Source: an uncultured Holophagaceae bacterium (lineage in GTDB: Bacteria > Acidobacteriota > Holophagae > Holophagales > Holophagaceae). Taken from it: a stretch of 10,266 nucleotides of DNA. The notes under the pieces are model-generated. The model searched no databases. It was not told the DNA's origin and saw only the letters and a program-made list of their open reading frames with translations. Each line of letters opens with the position of its first letter. Within the stretch, counting starts at the first letter, position 1. The translations under genes were made by a program, and so were the position numbers. The stretch is taken from positions 1 to 10,266 of the forward strand of contig CAIYNT010000297.1 of the NCBI GenBank assembly GCA_903927605.1. The letters run 5' to 3'. This document shows, piece after piece, positions 1-7,166 of the stretch.

Positions 1-171
1 CCTGGACCCTGAATGTCCGCCCGAGGAAATCCCTCGGCTGGAAATGCCCCGCAGAGCTTTTCCTTCCAGAAGGCGCTTTTGATTTCCAGGCCTACTGGTC
101 AAACCCACCCAAGCCTGTTGCACTTGGAACTTGAAACCGCCATCTGTGAAATCTGTGGATGGATGTCCTTA
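1..171. other. Non-coding stretch downstream of glsA
   Basis: I see no convincing gene here. Open frames cross it on both strands but have no family resemblance. It holds one small perfect hairpin (CCGAGG at 21-26 pairing with CCTCGG at 32-37, 5-nt loop) without a following T-run, so it is not a clear terminator for glsA. The right part holds a copy of the dispersed CATCTGTG repeat, listed separately. Confidence 0.5.
139..170 (+). repeat. Dispersed CATCTGTG-type repeat, copy 1
   Basis: Two spaced copies of the word ATCTGTG occur here (CATCTGTG at 141-148 and ATCTGTGGAT at 151-160), followed by GGATGTCC. The same ATCTGTG...ATCTGTGG pattern is found at 1222-1242 and, inverted with C/T changes, at 1098-1118. 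This copy lies just past the glsA stop codon, so glsA is flanked by repeat copies on both sides. I recall such sequences as abundant intergenic repeats in some Acidobacteriota and gammaproteobacteria; copy number in this genome is unknown. Confidence 0.6.
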
Positions 172-1083
172 TTAAAAGACCGACCAGCCGGTGCGGGTGG
201 TGAAGCGGTCCAGGGCCTCGACGCCGGCCACACTGTTGCCGTGGGGATCGAGGGCGGGGCTCCATACGCAGAGCACGCCACGCTCCGGCAGCACGGCCAG
301 GATGCCGCCGCCCACGCCACTCTTGCCGGGCAGCCCCACGCGGTAGGCGAAGTCGCCGGCGGCGTCATAGGTGCCGCAGGTGAGCATGATGGAATTGATG
401 CGCTTGGCTTCGCTGCGGGTCAGCAGGCGCGAGCCGTCCGCCCGCAGGCCGTGGTTGGCCAGGAAGAGGCCGGCCCGGGCGAGATCGCCGCAGCTCATGG
501 TGAGGCTGCACTGGCGGAAGTAGTGGTCGAGTACGCGCTCCACCGGGTTCTCCAGGTTGCCACAGCTGGCCATGAAGTGGGCCAGGGCCGCGTTGCGATG
601 ACCATGCTCGGCCTCGGAGGCGGCGACTTCGGGATCGGTGCCCACCGCCGGGTTGCCGCTTTCGGCGCGCAGGAATGCCTGCAGGGTGCCCAGGGAATCC
701 CCCGTCAGCGAGAGCAGCCGGTCGATGAGGATGAGGGCCCCGGCATTGATGAAGGGGTTGCGCGGGATGCCCTTCTCGTATTCGAGCTGCACCAGCGAAT
801 TGAAGGGATTGCCCGAGGGCTCGCGGCCCACGCGCCGCCAGAGGGCTTCACCGTCCCGGGCCAGCACCAGGGCCAGGGAGAAGGCCTTGGACACGCTCTG
901 GATGGAGAAGGGGAGGCGCCAGTCACCGCTGCCATAGAACTGCCCCTCCGTCGTGGCGAGGGCGATGCCGAAGCGCGTGGGAGCCACCGCCGCCAGCGCC
1001 GGGATGTAGTCCGCCACCTTCCCCTGCACCGCGAAGGGTGCCGCTTCATGAGCGATGTCATCGAGGAGGGCTTGGAGGTCCAT
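172..1083 (-). CDS. glsA: Glutaminase A
   Basis: A 303-residue serine-dependent glutaminase, which hydrolyses L-glutamine to L-glutamate and ammonia in the cytoplasm. The beta-lactamase-like fold of the family is recognisable throughout: the FSIQSVSKAF block holds the catalytic SxxK pair (S63 and K66), followed by NPFINAGA (109-116, substrate-binding Asn), HRNAALAHF (162-170), the TCGTYD block with its Tyr near 239, and the glycine-rich SGVGGGI segment (255-261). The length matches the roughly 300-residue bacterial enzymes. The frame stays open upstream to about 1275, but that extension reads through the dispersed repeats and has no family resemblance. The start at MDLQALL is therefore preferred, although only a poor ribosome binding site precedes it. 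The gene diverges from the DinB-family gene. Assignment is secure; the start is less so. Confidence 0.95.
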   Translation of the reverse strand: MDLQALLDDIAHEAAPFAVQGKVADYIPALAAVAPTRFGIALATTEGQFYGSGDWRLPFSIQSVSKAFSLALVLARDGEALWRRVGREPSGNPFNSLVQLEYEKGIPRNPFINAGALILIDRLLSLTGDSLGTLQAFLRAESGNPAVGTDPEVAASEAEHGHRNAALAHFMASCGNLENPVERVLDHYFRQCSLTMSCGDLARAGLFLANHGLRADGSRLLTRSEAKRINSIMLTCGTYDAAGDFAYRVGLPGKSGVGGGILAVLPERGVLCVWSPALDPHGNSVAGVEALDRFTTRTGWSVF

Positions 1084-1097
1084 GGACTTGAGGATAA

Positions 1098-1118
1098 GCC
1101 ACGGATGAACACGGATGG
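1098..1118 (-). repeat. Dispersed CATCTGTG-type repeat, copy 2 (inverted)
   Basis: Read on the minus strand this is CCATCCGTG-TTC-ATCCGTGGC, matching copy 3 at 1222-1242 at 19 of 21 positions in opposite orientation. It lies 15 nt upstream of the proposed glsA start. The two differences are C versus T, so in a plus-strand transcript the arms could pair along all 21 positions with two G-U pairs. Confidence 0.7.
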
Positions 1119-1221
1119 AGCCCGCCAGCACCTGCGCCGCTTGCCCCGCCTCGCTTGGACGAGGCTCCTGATGCGGCCACACCCCATGTAGAGAACAAAC
1201 CCCGGCATTGCCCATCCGTAC
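1119..1221. promoter_or_regulatory. Divergent intergenic region between inverted repeats
   Basis: This spacer between the two inverted repeat arms lies between divergently read genes (glsA leftward, DinB-family rightward), so it should contain or adjoin both promoters. I find no sigma-70-like box pair on either strand good enough to mark. It holds a 6-bp hairpin, GCCTCG at 1148-1153 pairing with CGAGGC at 1160-1165, which would sit in the loop of the larger inverted repeat. Confidence 0.35.
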
Positions 1222-1242
1222 CCATCTGTGTTCATCTGTGGC
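1210..1242 (+). repeat. Dispersed CATCTGTG-type repeat, copy 3
   Basis: Contains a degenerate first unit (CCCATCCGTA, 1211-1220) and a canonical pair CATCTGTG (1223-1230) and CATCTGTGGC (1233-1242). It forms the right arm of the inverted repeat with 1098-1118 and ends 26 nt upstream of the DinB-family start, so it would be transcribed in that gene's leader or lie in its promoter. Confidence 0.7.
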
Positions 1243-1268
1243 AGATCTCTTTCTCCTGGGGTGGCGCC

Positions 1269-1766
1269 ATGACACCTTTCGCCGTTGACCTCCTGGTGCT
1301 GTTCCACCGCGACCTCCACTGCTTCATCCGCGAGGTGGAGGCCTTTCCAGACGATGCGACGCTCTGGCGCACGGTGCCGGGCATCCGCAACAGCGCGGGG
1401 AACCTGGCGCTGCATGTGGCGGGGAACCTGCGCCTCCTCCTGGGGGCGGTGCTGGGCGGCACGGGCTATCAACGGGATCGCGAGCAGGAGCTGAGCCAGC
1501 AGGTGGGCTCCCGCGCCGAAGTCGTCGCAGCCCTGGAGGGCGCCGCCCTCGAGCTTGAGCTGGGCCTGAAGGCTCTGACGACGGAATCCCTGGCTGCCCC
1601 CTTTCCCATGGCCGTGGGCGGCCTCCAGCCGGCCACAGGGCGCTTCCTGGTACATCTGGCGTCCCACCTGGCCTTCCACCTGGGCCAGGCCGGTTACCTG
1701 CGCCGGGCCCTCACGGGCGATGCAACCACAACGGGGGCCATGGCCATCAAGGAGCTAGTGCCTTGA
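1269..1766 (+). CDS. DinB-superfamily (DUF1572-like) protein
   Basis: A 165-residue protein of the DinB/YfiT four-helix-bundle superfamily. Family members typically bind a divalent metal through three histidines, and several are thiol-dependent transferases or stress proteins; the substrate here cannot be told. The sequence shows the subfamily signature NLALHVAGNLR with a likely metal-binding His near residue 45, an LGGTGYQRDRE stretch, and near the C-terminus HLASHLAFHLGQAGYLRR with the two remaining metal histidines. The ATG start is chosen because it begins a typical N-terminal helix. Longer forms of the frame run back through the repeat region to 1155 and look artificial. A purine-rich GGGGTGG lies just upstream as a modest ribosome binding site. 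The SDR gene follows 51 nt later on the same strand, so co-transcription is possible. Confidence 0.8.
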   Translation: MTPFAVDLLVLFHRDLHCFIREVEAFPDDATLWRTVPGIRNSAGNLALHVAGNLRLLLGAVLGGTGYQRDREQELSQQVGSRAEVVAALEGAALELELGLKALTTESLAAPFPMAVGGLQPATGRFLVHLASHLAFHLGQAGYLRRALTGDATTTGAMAIKELVP

Positions 1767-1817
1767 GCCCCCTTGCCGAGAGCGTGAGAATCGAACACAG
1801 CTGCTGAAGGAGGTTCC

Positions 1818-2561
1818 ATGACGTTCACCGGGAATGTGGCACTGGTCACCGGCGCCAGCCGGGGCATCGGGGCGGCGGTGGCCAAGGCGCTGGCGGCCAG
1901 GGGCGCGGCCGTGGCGGTCAACTATTTCGGTTCGGAAGAGGCCGCTCTCAGGGTCGTGGCAGAGATCCAGGCCGCGGGCGGGCGGGCCCTGGCCGTGAAG
2001 GCCGATGCCCGGGACCGGACCCAGGTGGAGCTCATGGCCGCCACCGTGAAGGCGCAACTGGGTCCCATCGGGATCCTGGTGTTGAATGCGTCCATCGGCT
2101 TCCCCATGACTGGCATCTTGGAATACCCCTGGGATGCCTTCCAGGCCAAGCTGCTCGGGGAACTGGGAGCCGCCTTCCACGGCTGCCGGGCCGTGGCGCC
2201 CCAGATGCTTGAGCGCAAGGGCGGCTCCATCGTGGCCATCACCAGCGGGCTGGCCCGGAATCCCGGCTGGGGATTCTGCGCCCACAGCGCCGCCAAGGCG
2301 GGACTGGAAGGCTTCGTGCGGGCCCTGGCCTTCGAGCTGGGCCCCATGGGCATCCGCGTGAACGCCGTCGCGCCCGGCCTCACCTTGACGGATGCCACGG
2401 CCAACATTCCCGAAAAACACAAACAGGCGGCGGCGGGCCACGCCCCCCTGCGCCGCAATGGCGAGGCCAATGATGTGGCCGAGGCCGTGGTGGGACTGCT
2501 GCAGGCGGGCTTCGTCACCGGCGCCACCCTGCCCGTCAACGGCGGCGGCTACGTCTTCTGA
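1818..2561 (+). CDS. SDR family oxidoreductase with His at the catalytic Tyr position
   Basis: A 247-residue classical short-chain dehydrogenase/reductase of FabG type, expected to oxidise or reduce a carbonyl/alcohol with NAD(P). It shows the cofactor loop TGASRGIG (11-18), a variant of the NNAG motif (LNAS, 89-92), Ser143 in ITSG, and the C-terminal INGG-like VNGG (240-243). The catalytic YxxxK motif reads HSAAK (156-160): the codon at the Tyr position is CAC (His156), while the Lys is kept and the Ser-to-His spacing is the usual 13 residues. From memory, some FabG-like actinobacterial proteins also have AHxxAK here, so this may mark a real subfamily rather than a dead enzyme. The ribosome binding site is strong: AAGGAGG at 1807-1813, 4 nt before ATG. 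The DUF4199 gene begins 4 nt after the stop. The substrate is unknown. Confidence 0.9.
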   Translation: MTFTGNVALVTGASRGIGAAVAKALAARGAAVAVNYFGSEEAALRVVAEIQAAGGRALAVKADARDRTQVELMAATVKAQLGPIGILVLNASIGFPMTGILEYPWDAFQAKLLGELGAAFHGCRAVAPQMLERKGGSIVAITSGLARNPGWGFCAHSAAKAGLEGFVRALAFELGPMGIRVNAVAPGLTLTDATANIPEKHKQAAAGHAPLRRNGEANDVAEAVVGLLQAGFVTGATLPVNGGGYVF

Positions 2562-2565
2562 GCCC

Positions 2566-3042
2566 ATGCCCCCCACCCTTCGCGCCGGTGTGCTGCTCGG
2601 TCTTGCCGTGGCCGCCTGGACCTTTGTCATGGGCTTCACGGGCTGGTACAAGCATCCGAGCCTCTGGATCCTGGCCTGGCTGGTCGTGCCCATGCAGATT
2701 GCCATCCTGCTCTGGACCCTGCGGGACCTGGCGCCCACCACCGGCTACGGACGCCAGGTGTGGAACGGCGTGAGCGTCTCGCTGCTGGGCTCGATGATCA
2801 TCTACGCGGCCAGCATCCTCTTCACCACGGTGGTGTTCCCCCACTACTTCCAGGACCTGGAGGGACTGGGCCGGCAGATCATGGCCAGACAGGGCCTGAG
2901 CCCTGCGCAGATCGAAGCCGCCGTGCGGGCCCAGGCCCCTATGCAGACACCCCGCGCCAGCGCCCTGGCCAGCGCCATCGGCACCGTCGCGACGGGCTTC
3001 CTCACCTCCGCGATTGCAGGACTCTGGCTGCGGAAGAAGTAA
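2566..3042 (+). CDS. DUF4199-like four-helix membrane protein
   Basis: A 158-residue predicted inner-membrane protein with four hydrophobic segments: about residues 7-27, 32-54, 68-92 and 131-154, ending in the positively charged WLRKK. A more polar stretch of about 35 residues (HYFQDLEGLGRQIMARQG onward) separates the third and fourth segments. This layout matches DUF4199 proteins, whose function is unknown. The start ATG lies 4 nt after the SDR stop codon, which suggests translational coupling and a shared transcript. Longer forms of the same frame run back into the SDR gene and are rejected. No ribosome binding site of its own is evident. Confidence 0.8.
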   Translation: MPPTLRAGVLLGLAVAAWTFVMGFTGWYKHPSLWILAWLVVPMQIAILLWTLRDLAPTTGYGRQVWNGVSVSLLGSMIIYAASILFTTVVFPHYFQDLEGLGRQIMARQGLSPAQIEAAVRAQAPMQTPRASALASAIGTVATGFLTSAIAGLWLRKK

Positions 3043-3194
3043 GCGACCCAGGTCGAGTCGCCTTGAAGCCCCCAGTGAGGGTCAGGCCGCTCCCTCGGAT
3101 AATTCGTACAAATCTATCGTAAATATGATTGTTGTTTGAACTTGTATTCCCATGTCCAGAATGCAGAATAGACGGATAGCCCGATTGAGGTGCC
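3043..3194 (+). promoter_or_regulatory. AT-richer leader, likely promoter region of the ATP-grasp/Anbu operon
   Basis: This 152-nt gap separates the SDR/DUF4199 pair from the ATP-grasp operon. Positions 3100-3170 are clearly AT-richer than the surroundings, as expected of a promoter. A possible -35 box TTGAAC (3136-3141) has only poor -10 candidates about 17-22 nt downstream (for example CAGAAT, 3164-3169), so I do not assign a start site. Two weak hairpins near the left end (GCGAC 3043-3047 with GTCGC 3057-3061, and GAGGG with CCCTC near 3074-3094) lack T-runs and are not convincing terminators. A GAGGTG ribosome binding site (3187-3192) precedes the ATG. Confidence 0.4.
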
Positions 3195-4604
3195 ATGACC
3201 TTCTTCGAGATGCACGATCAGGCAGGCGCAATCCGCGGATGCTATGCGGAGGTGCAGCGCTGGATTGATGAGACGGGCATCGCTGGGCTCCGCCGCCGGA
3301 TGGACGAGGCGGAAACCATCTTCCGACGCATCGGCATCACCTTCGCCGTCTATGGGGAAGGTGGCGACCCAGAGCGGCTGATCCCTTTCGATCTGCTGCC
3401 CCGGGTATTCAGCCGCCTGGAATGGGAGCGGCTCGACCGGGGCATCCGGCAGCGCGCCCAGGCGCTCAATGCCTTCCTCTACGATGCCTACCACCGGGGC
3501 GAGATCATGCGCGCAGGGCTCATCCCGCAAGATCTGGTCTACCAGAACCCGGCCTTCCGACCGGAGATGATCGGCTTCGATCCTCCAGGCCGCGTCTACA
3601 GCCACATCGTCGGGATCGATATCGTCCGCACGGGTCCGGACAAGTTCGAGGTGCTCGAGGATAACTGCCGGACTCCCTCCGGTGTCTCTTACATGCTCGA
3701 GAACCGCGAGATCATGACCCGGATGTTCCCGGGCCTCTTCAGCAAGGGGATGGTGACGCCGGTCGACAACTATCCCGCGTTGCTGTTGCAGACGCTCAAG
3801 GAAGTGGCGCCTCCGGCCTGCAAGGGCGATCCGGTGGTGGTCCTGCTCACTCCCGGTTCCCTCAACTCAGCCTATTACGAGCACAGCTTCCTGGCGGATC
3901 TCATGGGGATCGAACTGGTCGAGCCGGTGGACCTCTTCGTGGATCATGACCGCGTCTGGATGAAGACGACGGCTGGCCCCAGGGCCGTCGATGTGATCTA
4001 TCGGCGCATCGATGACGACTATCTGGATCCTCTGGTGTTCCGCCCCGACAGCATGCTGGGCGTGCCGGGACTGTTCCATGCCTACCGGGCTGGCGGGGTG
4101 ACCCTGTGCTCCGCCCCTGGGGCTGGCATCGCCGATGACAAGGCCATCTACGTCTACGTGCCGGAGATGATCCGCTTCTATCTCGGCGAGGAACCGGTCC
4201 TTTCCAACATCCCCACCTGGCAGTGCGGAACTGCGGAAGGTCTGGCCTACGTCCTGGAGCATCTGGGTGAGCTGGTCGCCAAGGAAGTCCACGGCTCGGG
4301 CGGCTACGGAATGCTCATCGGCCCCCAATCGTCCCGAGAAGCCATCGACGTCTATGCGAATCGGATCCGCGCCAATCCCGGCGGGTTCATCGCCCAACCC
4401 ACCCTTGACCTCTCCACGGTTCCGACCCTGGGTGAGTCGGCGGTGGTCCAGCGCCATGCGGATTTCCGCCCCTTCTGTCTGGTGGGAAAGCGGATGCGCC
4501 TGGTGGCTGGGGGACTGACCCGGGTGGCGCTCACGGAAGGGTCGCTGGTGGTGAACTCGAGCCAGGGCGGGGGCGTCAAGGATACCTGGGTGCTGAGGAA
4601 CTAG
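3195..4604 (+). CDS. Circularly permuted ATP-grasp type 2 family protein (DUF404/DUF407)
   Basis: A 469-residue ATP-grasp ligase of the circularly permuted type 2 group. ATP-grasp enzymes form amide or peptide bonds through an acyl-phosphate; this group has been predicted to make or modify peptides, without a settled substrate. Family blocks occur in the expected order: PFDLLPR (64-70), VLEDNCRTPSGVSY (153-166), LLTPGSLNSAYYEH (217-230), RRIDDDYLDP (270-279), ADDK (313-316), a SGGYGM nucleotide-loop-like segment (368-373), FIAQP (398-402), RPF (425-427) and NSSQGGGVKDTWVL (454-467). The length is normal and nothing looks broken. It is the first gene of a four-gene operon; the alpha-E gene starts 3 nt after its stop. 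The start is supported by GAGGTG upstream and by the typical N-terminus. Confidence 0.95.
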   Translation: MTFFEMHDQAGAIRGCYAEVQRWIDETGIAGLRRRMDEAETIFRRIGITFAVYGEGGDPERLIPFDLLPRVFSRLEWERLDRGIRQRAQALNAFLYDAYHRGEIMRAGLIPQDLVYQNPAFRPEMIGFDPPGRVYSHIVGIDIVRTGPDKFEVLEDNCRTPSGVSYMLENREIMTRMFPGLFSKGMVTPVDNYPALLLQTLKEVAPPACKGDPVVVLLTPGSLNSAYYEHSFLADLMGIELVEPVDLFVDHDRVWMKTTAGPRAVDVIYRRIDDDYLDPLVFRPDSMLGVPGLFHAYRAGGVTLCSAPGAGIADDKAIYVYVPEMIRFYLGEEPVLSNIPTWQCGTAEGLAYVLEHLGELVAKEVHGSGGYGMLIGPQSSREAIDVYANRIRANPGGFIAQPTLDLSTVPTLGESAVVQRHADFRPFCLVGKRMRLVAGGLTRVALTEGSLVVNSSQGGGVKDTWVLRN

Positions 4605-4607
4605 CCG

Positions 4608-5537
4608 ATGTTGAGCCGGACTGCCGAGAACCTGTTCTGGATGGCCCGCTACCTCGAGCGGGCCGAAAGCACGGCCCGCCTGATCACCATGGGGCAACGC
4701 ATGGCTGTGCTTCCGGGCTCTGCCTACCGGGAGGAATGGCGTTCAGTGCTGCGGGTGACCGACTCCGAATCCTTCCTGTCGACGAGCGGCTCCATCACCG
4801 AGGAGGATATCGTCAGGATTCTTCTGCTGGATCCCGAGAACCCCGCCTCCATCCATTCCTGTCTGGTCCGGGCGCGGGCCAATGGGCGCTCGGTGCGCAC
4901 CAAGCTCACCCAGGAGATGTGGGAGGCGCTCAACCTGAGCTGGCGCCGTTTCGAGGGCATCGAGGTCAGCGAGGCCTGCAACGAGCTTTCCGCCCTGATC
5001 GACTGGGTCAAGACCCGGGCCTCCGTCTTCCGGGGGGCCGCCGAGACCGGCATGTTGCGCCACGCCGGCCATGCCTTCATGAGGATTGGCGGCGCCATCG
5101 AGCGGGCCCAGATGACTTTACGTCTGTTGGACGTGAAGTACTTCGTCTTGCTTCCGGAAACCGATGTGGTCGGCGGCGGGCGGGATCACTATCAATGGAC
5201 CTCTGTGCTGCACGCCCTGTCAGGGATCCGTGCCTATCACCATGTCTATGGCGGCGCGTACTCGCCCGCCCAGATCTCTGACTTCCTGATGGTCAATCGG
5301 GCTTTCCCGCGCTCTGTCGCCTACTGCGTGGACCAGATGCGCTGGCACCTGGAGCATCTGGCCCAGGAACACGGCATCCATGCGGATTGCCACGAGACCG
5401 TCGATGAGATTTTCGAGCTGCTGTCAGAAGGCCGGGATGGCGCGATCTTCCAGCGTGGGTTGCACGAGTCCGTGCAGCAGTGCCTGAAAATGACGAATCA
5501 GCTGGCCAGTGAAATCGCCGAGTCGTACCACTTCTAG
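4608..5537 (+). CDS. Alpha-E domain-containing protein (DUF403)
   Basis: A 309-residue, largely alpha-helical protein of the alpha-E (DUF403) family, found almost always beside, or fused to, circularly permuted ATP-grasp proteins and transglutaminase-like proteins. The hallmark N-terminus MLSRTAENLFWMARYLERAE is present, as are the internal RIGGAIERAQMTLRLLDVKYF helix, FLMVNRAFPRSVAYCVDQM, and a final helix ending in SYHF. Its biochemical role is unknown; it is presumed to act with the ATP-grasp ligase. The start lies 3 nt after the ATP-grasp stop, with GAGGAA inside the end of that gene as ribosome binding site, so the two are probably translationally coupled. Length is typical of the family. 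Confidence 0.93.
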   Translation: MLSRTAENLFWMARYLERAESTARLITMGQRMAVLPGSAYREEWRSVLRVTDSESFLSTSGSITEEDIVRILLLDPENPASIHSCLVRARANGRSVRTKLTQEMWEALNLSWRRFEGIEVSEACNELSALIDWVKTRASVFRGAAETGMLRHAGHAFMRIGGAIERAQMTLRLLDVKYFVLLPETDVVGGGRDHYQWTSVLHALSGIRAYHHVYGGAYSPAQISDFLMVNRAFPRSVAYCVDQMRWHLEHLAQEHGIHADCHETVDEIFELLSEGRDGAIFQRGLHESVQQCLKMTNQLASEIAESYHF

Positions 5538-5545
5538 GAAGCACC

Positions 5546-6382
5546 ATGGAACTCGCAGTCCACCATCAGACGACTTACCGCTACGAAACGCCGGCCAGCC
5601 AGGTCGCGCTGCTGTTGCGGTTGCAACCCGCTCTGCTGGACTGCCAGATCCCCCGGGACTGGGAGGTCACCGTGAACGGTGAGCCCGTGCTGGATTTCCT
5701 CCCCAATGGGTTCGGCGATGACGAGGCTTTCTTCCAGCACCGGAGAGCGGTCCACGAGATCGTGATCGTGGCCTCCGGAACGGTGGAGACGCGCAACCGG
5801 AACGGGGTCGTCTCGGGCTTCCGCCAGGAAGCGCCACTGCCGGTCTTCCTGCGCCAGACCCCCCTGACCCGCCCGGACGAGACCCTGACCGCCTTTGCCC
5901 ATTCGGTAGAGGGCAAGGACAGTCTCACCCGTCTCCATGCGCTGTCCAATCGGGTGAGGGATCGCATCGACTATTGCGTAGGTTCCACATCAACAGCCTC
6001 CACCGCAGTGGAGGCCCTGGCCCAGGGCAAGGGGGTCTGCCAGGATCAGGCCCATGTCTTCGTGAGCGCCGCCCGGGTCCTGGGGATTCCGGCCCGCTAT
6101 GTGGCGGGCTACCTCCTGGCCGACGATGCCAACCAGGCGCTGCGGGAAACCCATGCGTGGGCCGAAGCCTGGGTGGAGGGTCTGGGCTGGATCGGCTTTG
6201 ATGCGACCAATGGCCTCTGCGTCACCGATCATTATGTGCGCCTTTGCTGCGGACTCGACGCCCATGACGCGGCCCCGGTCCGGGGTTCGGCCTATGGCGC
6301 CACTGCCAGCACGATCCAGGCTGATGTCATGATCAGTGAGGCGAAGCCGGATGCGGCCCAGCAGATGCAACAACAGCAGTAA
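5546..6382 (+). CDS. Transglutaminase-like family protein
   Basis: A 278-residue protein with an N-terminal beta-rich bacterial transglutaminase-like domain (from HHQTTYRYETPA, about 1-110) and a papain-like transglutaminase core. The catalytic triad is complete: Cys165 in GKGVCQDQAH, His203 in ETHAWAEAWV and Asp219 in GWIGFDATNG. Such bacterial proteins are thought to act as cysteine peptidases, amidases or transamidases; there is no signal peptide, so a cytoplasmic role is likely. The ribosome binding site AGGAA overlaps the stop codon of the preceding alpha-E gene (9-nt gap), supporting a coupled operon. The C-terminus ends in an unusual glutamine-rich tail (QQMQQQQ) after the folded domain. 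Confidence 0.93.
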   Translation: MELAVHHQTTYRYETPASQVALLLRLQPALLDCQIPRDWEVTVNGEPVLDFLPNGFGDDEAFFQHRRAVHEIVIVASGTVETRNRNGVVSGFRQEAPLPVFLRQTPLTRPDETLTAFAHSVEGKDSLTRLHALSNRVRDRIDYCVGSTSTASTAVEALAQGKGVCQDQAHVFVSAARVLGIPARYVAGYLLADDANQALRETHAWAEAWVEGLGWIGFDATNGLCVTDHYVRLCCGLDAHDAAPVRGSAYGATASTIQADVMISEAKPDAAQQMQQQQ

Positions 6383-6400
6383 GGATAAAGGACTGGGACG

Positions 6401-7141
6401 ATGACCTATTGTGTGGGCCTCCGGGTTGCAGAGGGGCTGGTACTGCTGGCGGACACCCAGACCAATGCGGGCATGGACAATGTCTCGCGGTTCACCAAGA
6501 TGTTCACCTTCGAGAAGCCCGGTGAGCGGGTCATGGCCCTGCTCACCTCGGGCAACCTGTCCATCACCCAGGGCGTCATCGCCCGGCTGCGCTATGGCAT
6601 CCAGAAGGGCGCCAAGGACCGCAGCCACCCGACCATCATGAGCGTGGAGAGCCTGTTCGAGGTGGCCCAGCTGATCGGGGCCGAGATGAAGCGCATGCAA
6701 TCGGAGAACCGGGAGGCCATCCTCCAGCAGGGGACTTCGGCGGACGCCTCCATCCTGCTGGCCGGGCAGCGCAGGGGCGGCAAGCACCGGCTGTTCCTCA
6801 TCTACTCAGCGGGGAACTTCATCCAGGCGACGGATGACACGCCCTACTTCCAGCTGGGCGAGCATAAGTACGGCAAGCCCATCCTCGATCGGATCATCAC
6901 CCCCCAGAGCTCCATCGAGGAATCCATGAAGGCCGTCTGCGTGTCCATGGACTCCACTCTCCGGAGCAACCTGTCCGTGGGCATGCCCCTGGACCTGGCC
7001 GTCATCGAGAAGGATGCCTTGACCTTCCGGATTCGGCGGCGGATCGAGCGGGACGATCCGCGCTTCTCCGCCATTTCCCAAAGCTGGTCCAGAGCCATCC
7101 GCAAGGGCTTCGAGGAATTGCCGAACTTCCTCGAGAGCTGA
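6401..7141 (+). CDS. Anbu-type proteasome-related peptidase
   Basis: A 246-residue Ntn-hydrolase of the proteasome/HslV superfamily, in the Anbu (ancestral beta subunit) branch. It opens MTYCVGL; removal of Met1 would expose Thr as the N-terminal nucleophile. Numbered from that Thr, Asp17 (in LADTQTNAG) and Lys32 (in RFTKM) fall at the usual catalytic positions. The DTQTNAGMDNVSRF block and the SGNLSITQG segment are typical of Anbu. Published work describes Anbu as an open-ring or helical assembly with weak or undetected peptidase activity on common substrates. It is the last gene of the ATP-grasp/alpha-E/transglutaminase operon, 18 nt after the transglutaminase stop, with only a weak ribosome binding site (GGGA). 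No terminator is visible in the 25 nt before the converging Nudix gene. Confidence 0.93.
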   Translation: MTYCVGLRVAEGLVLLADTQTNAGMDNVSRFTKMFTFEKPGERVMALLTSGNLSITQGVIARLRYGIQKGAKDRSHPTIMSVESLFEVAQLIGAEMKRMQSENREAILQQGTSADASILLAGQRRGGKHRLFLIYSAGNFIQATDDTPYFQLGEHKYGKPILDRIITPQSSIEESMKAVCVSMDSTLRSNLSVGMPLDLAVIEKDALTFRIRRRIERDDPRFSAISQSWSRAIRKGFEELPNFLES

Positions 7142-7166
7142 TCAGAGCCTGCGCCAGGAAAGAGCC

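Noticed and set aside
21..37. Possible terminator of glsA
   Set aside because: The 6-bp stem is perfect, but no T-run follows on the minus strand and it lies about 135 nt beyond the stop.
13..1191. Long plus-strand open frame opposite glsA
   Set aside because: It is the shadow of the secure glutaminase gene on the other strand. Its translation is low-complexity Ala/Gly/His-rich, with no family resemblance.
1084..1275. N-terminal extension of glsA
   Set aside because: The frame is open, but it translates the dispersed repeat copies. The family N-terminus starts at the Met encoded at 1081-1083.
3043..3094. Terminator after the DUF4199 gene
   Set aside because: Two 5-bp hairpins are present but are weak and lack T-runs.
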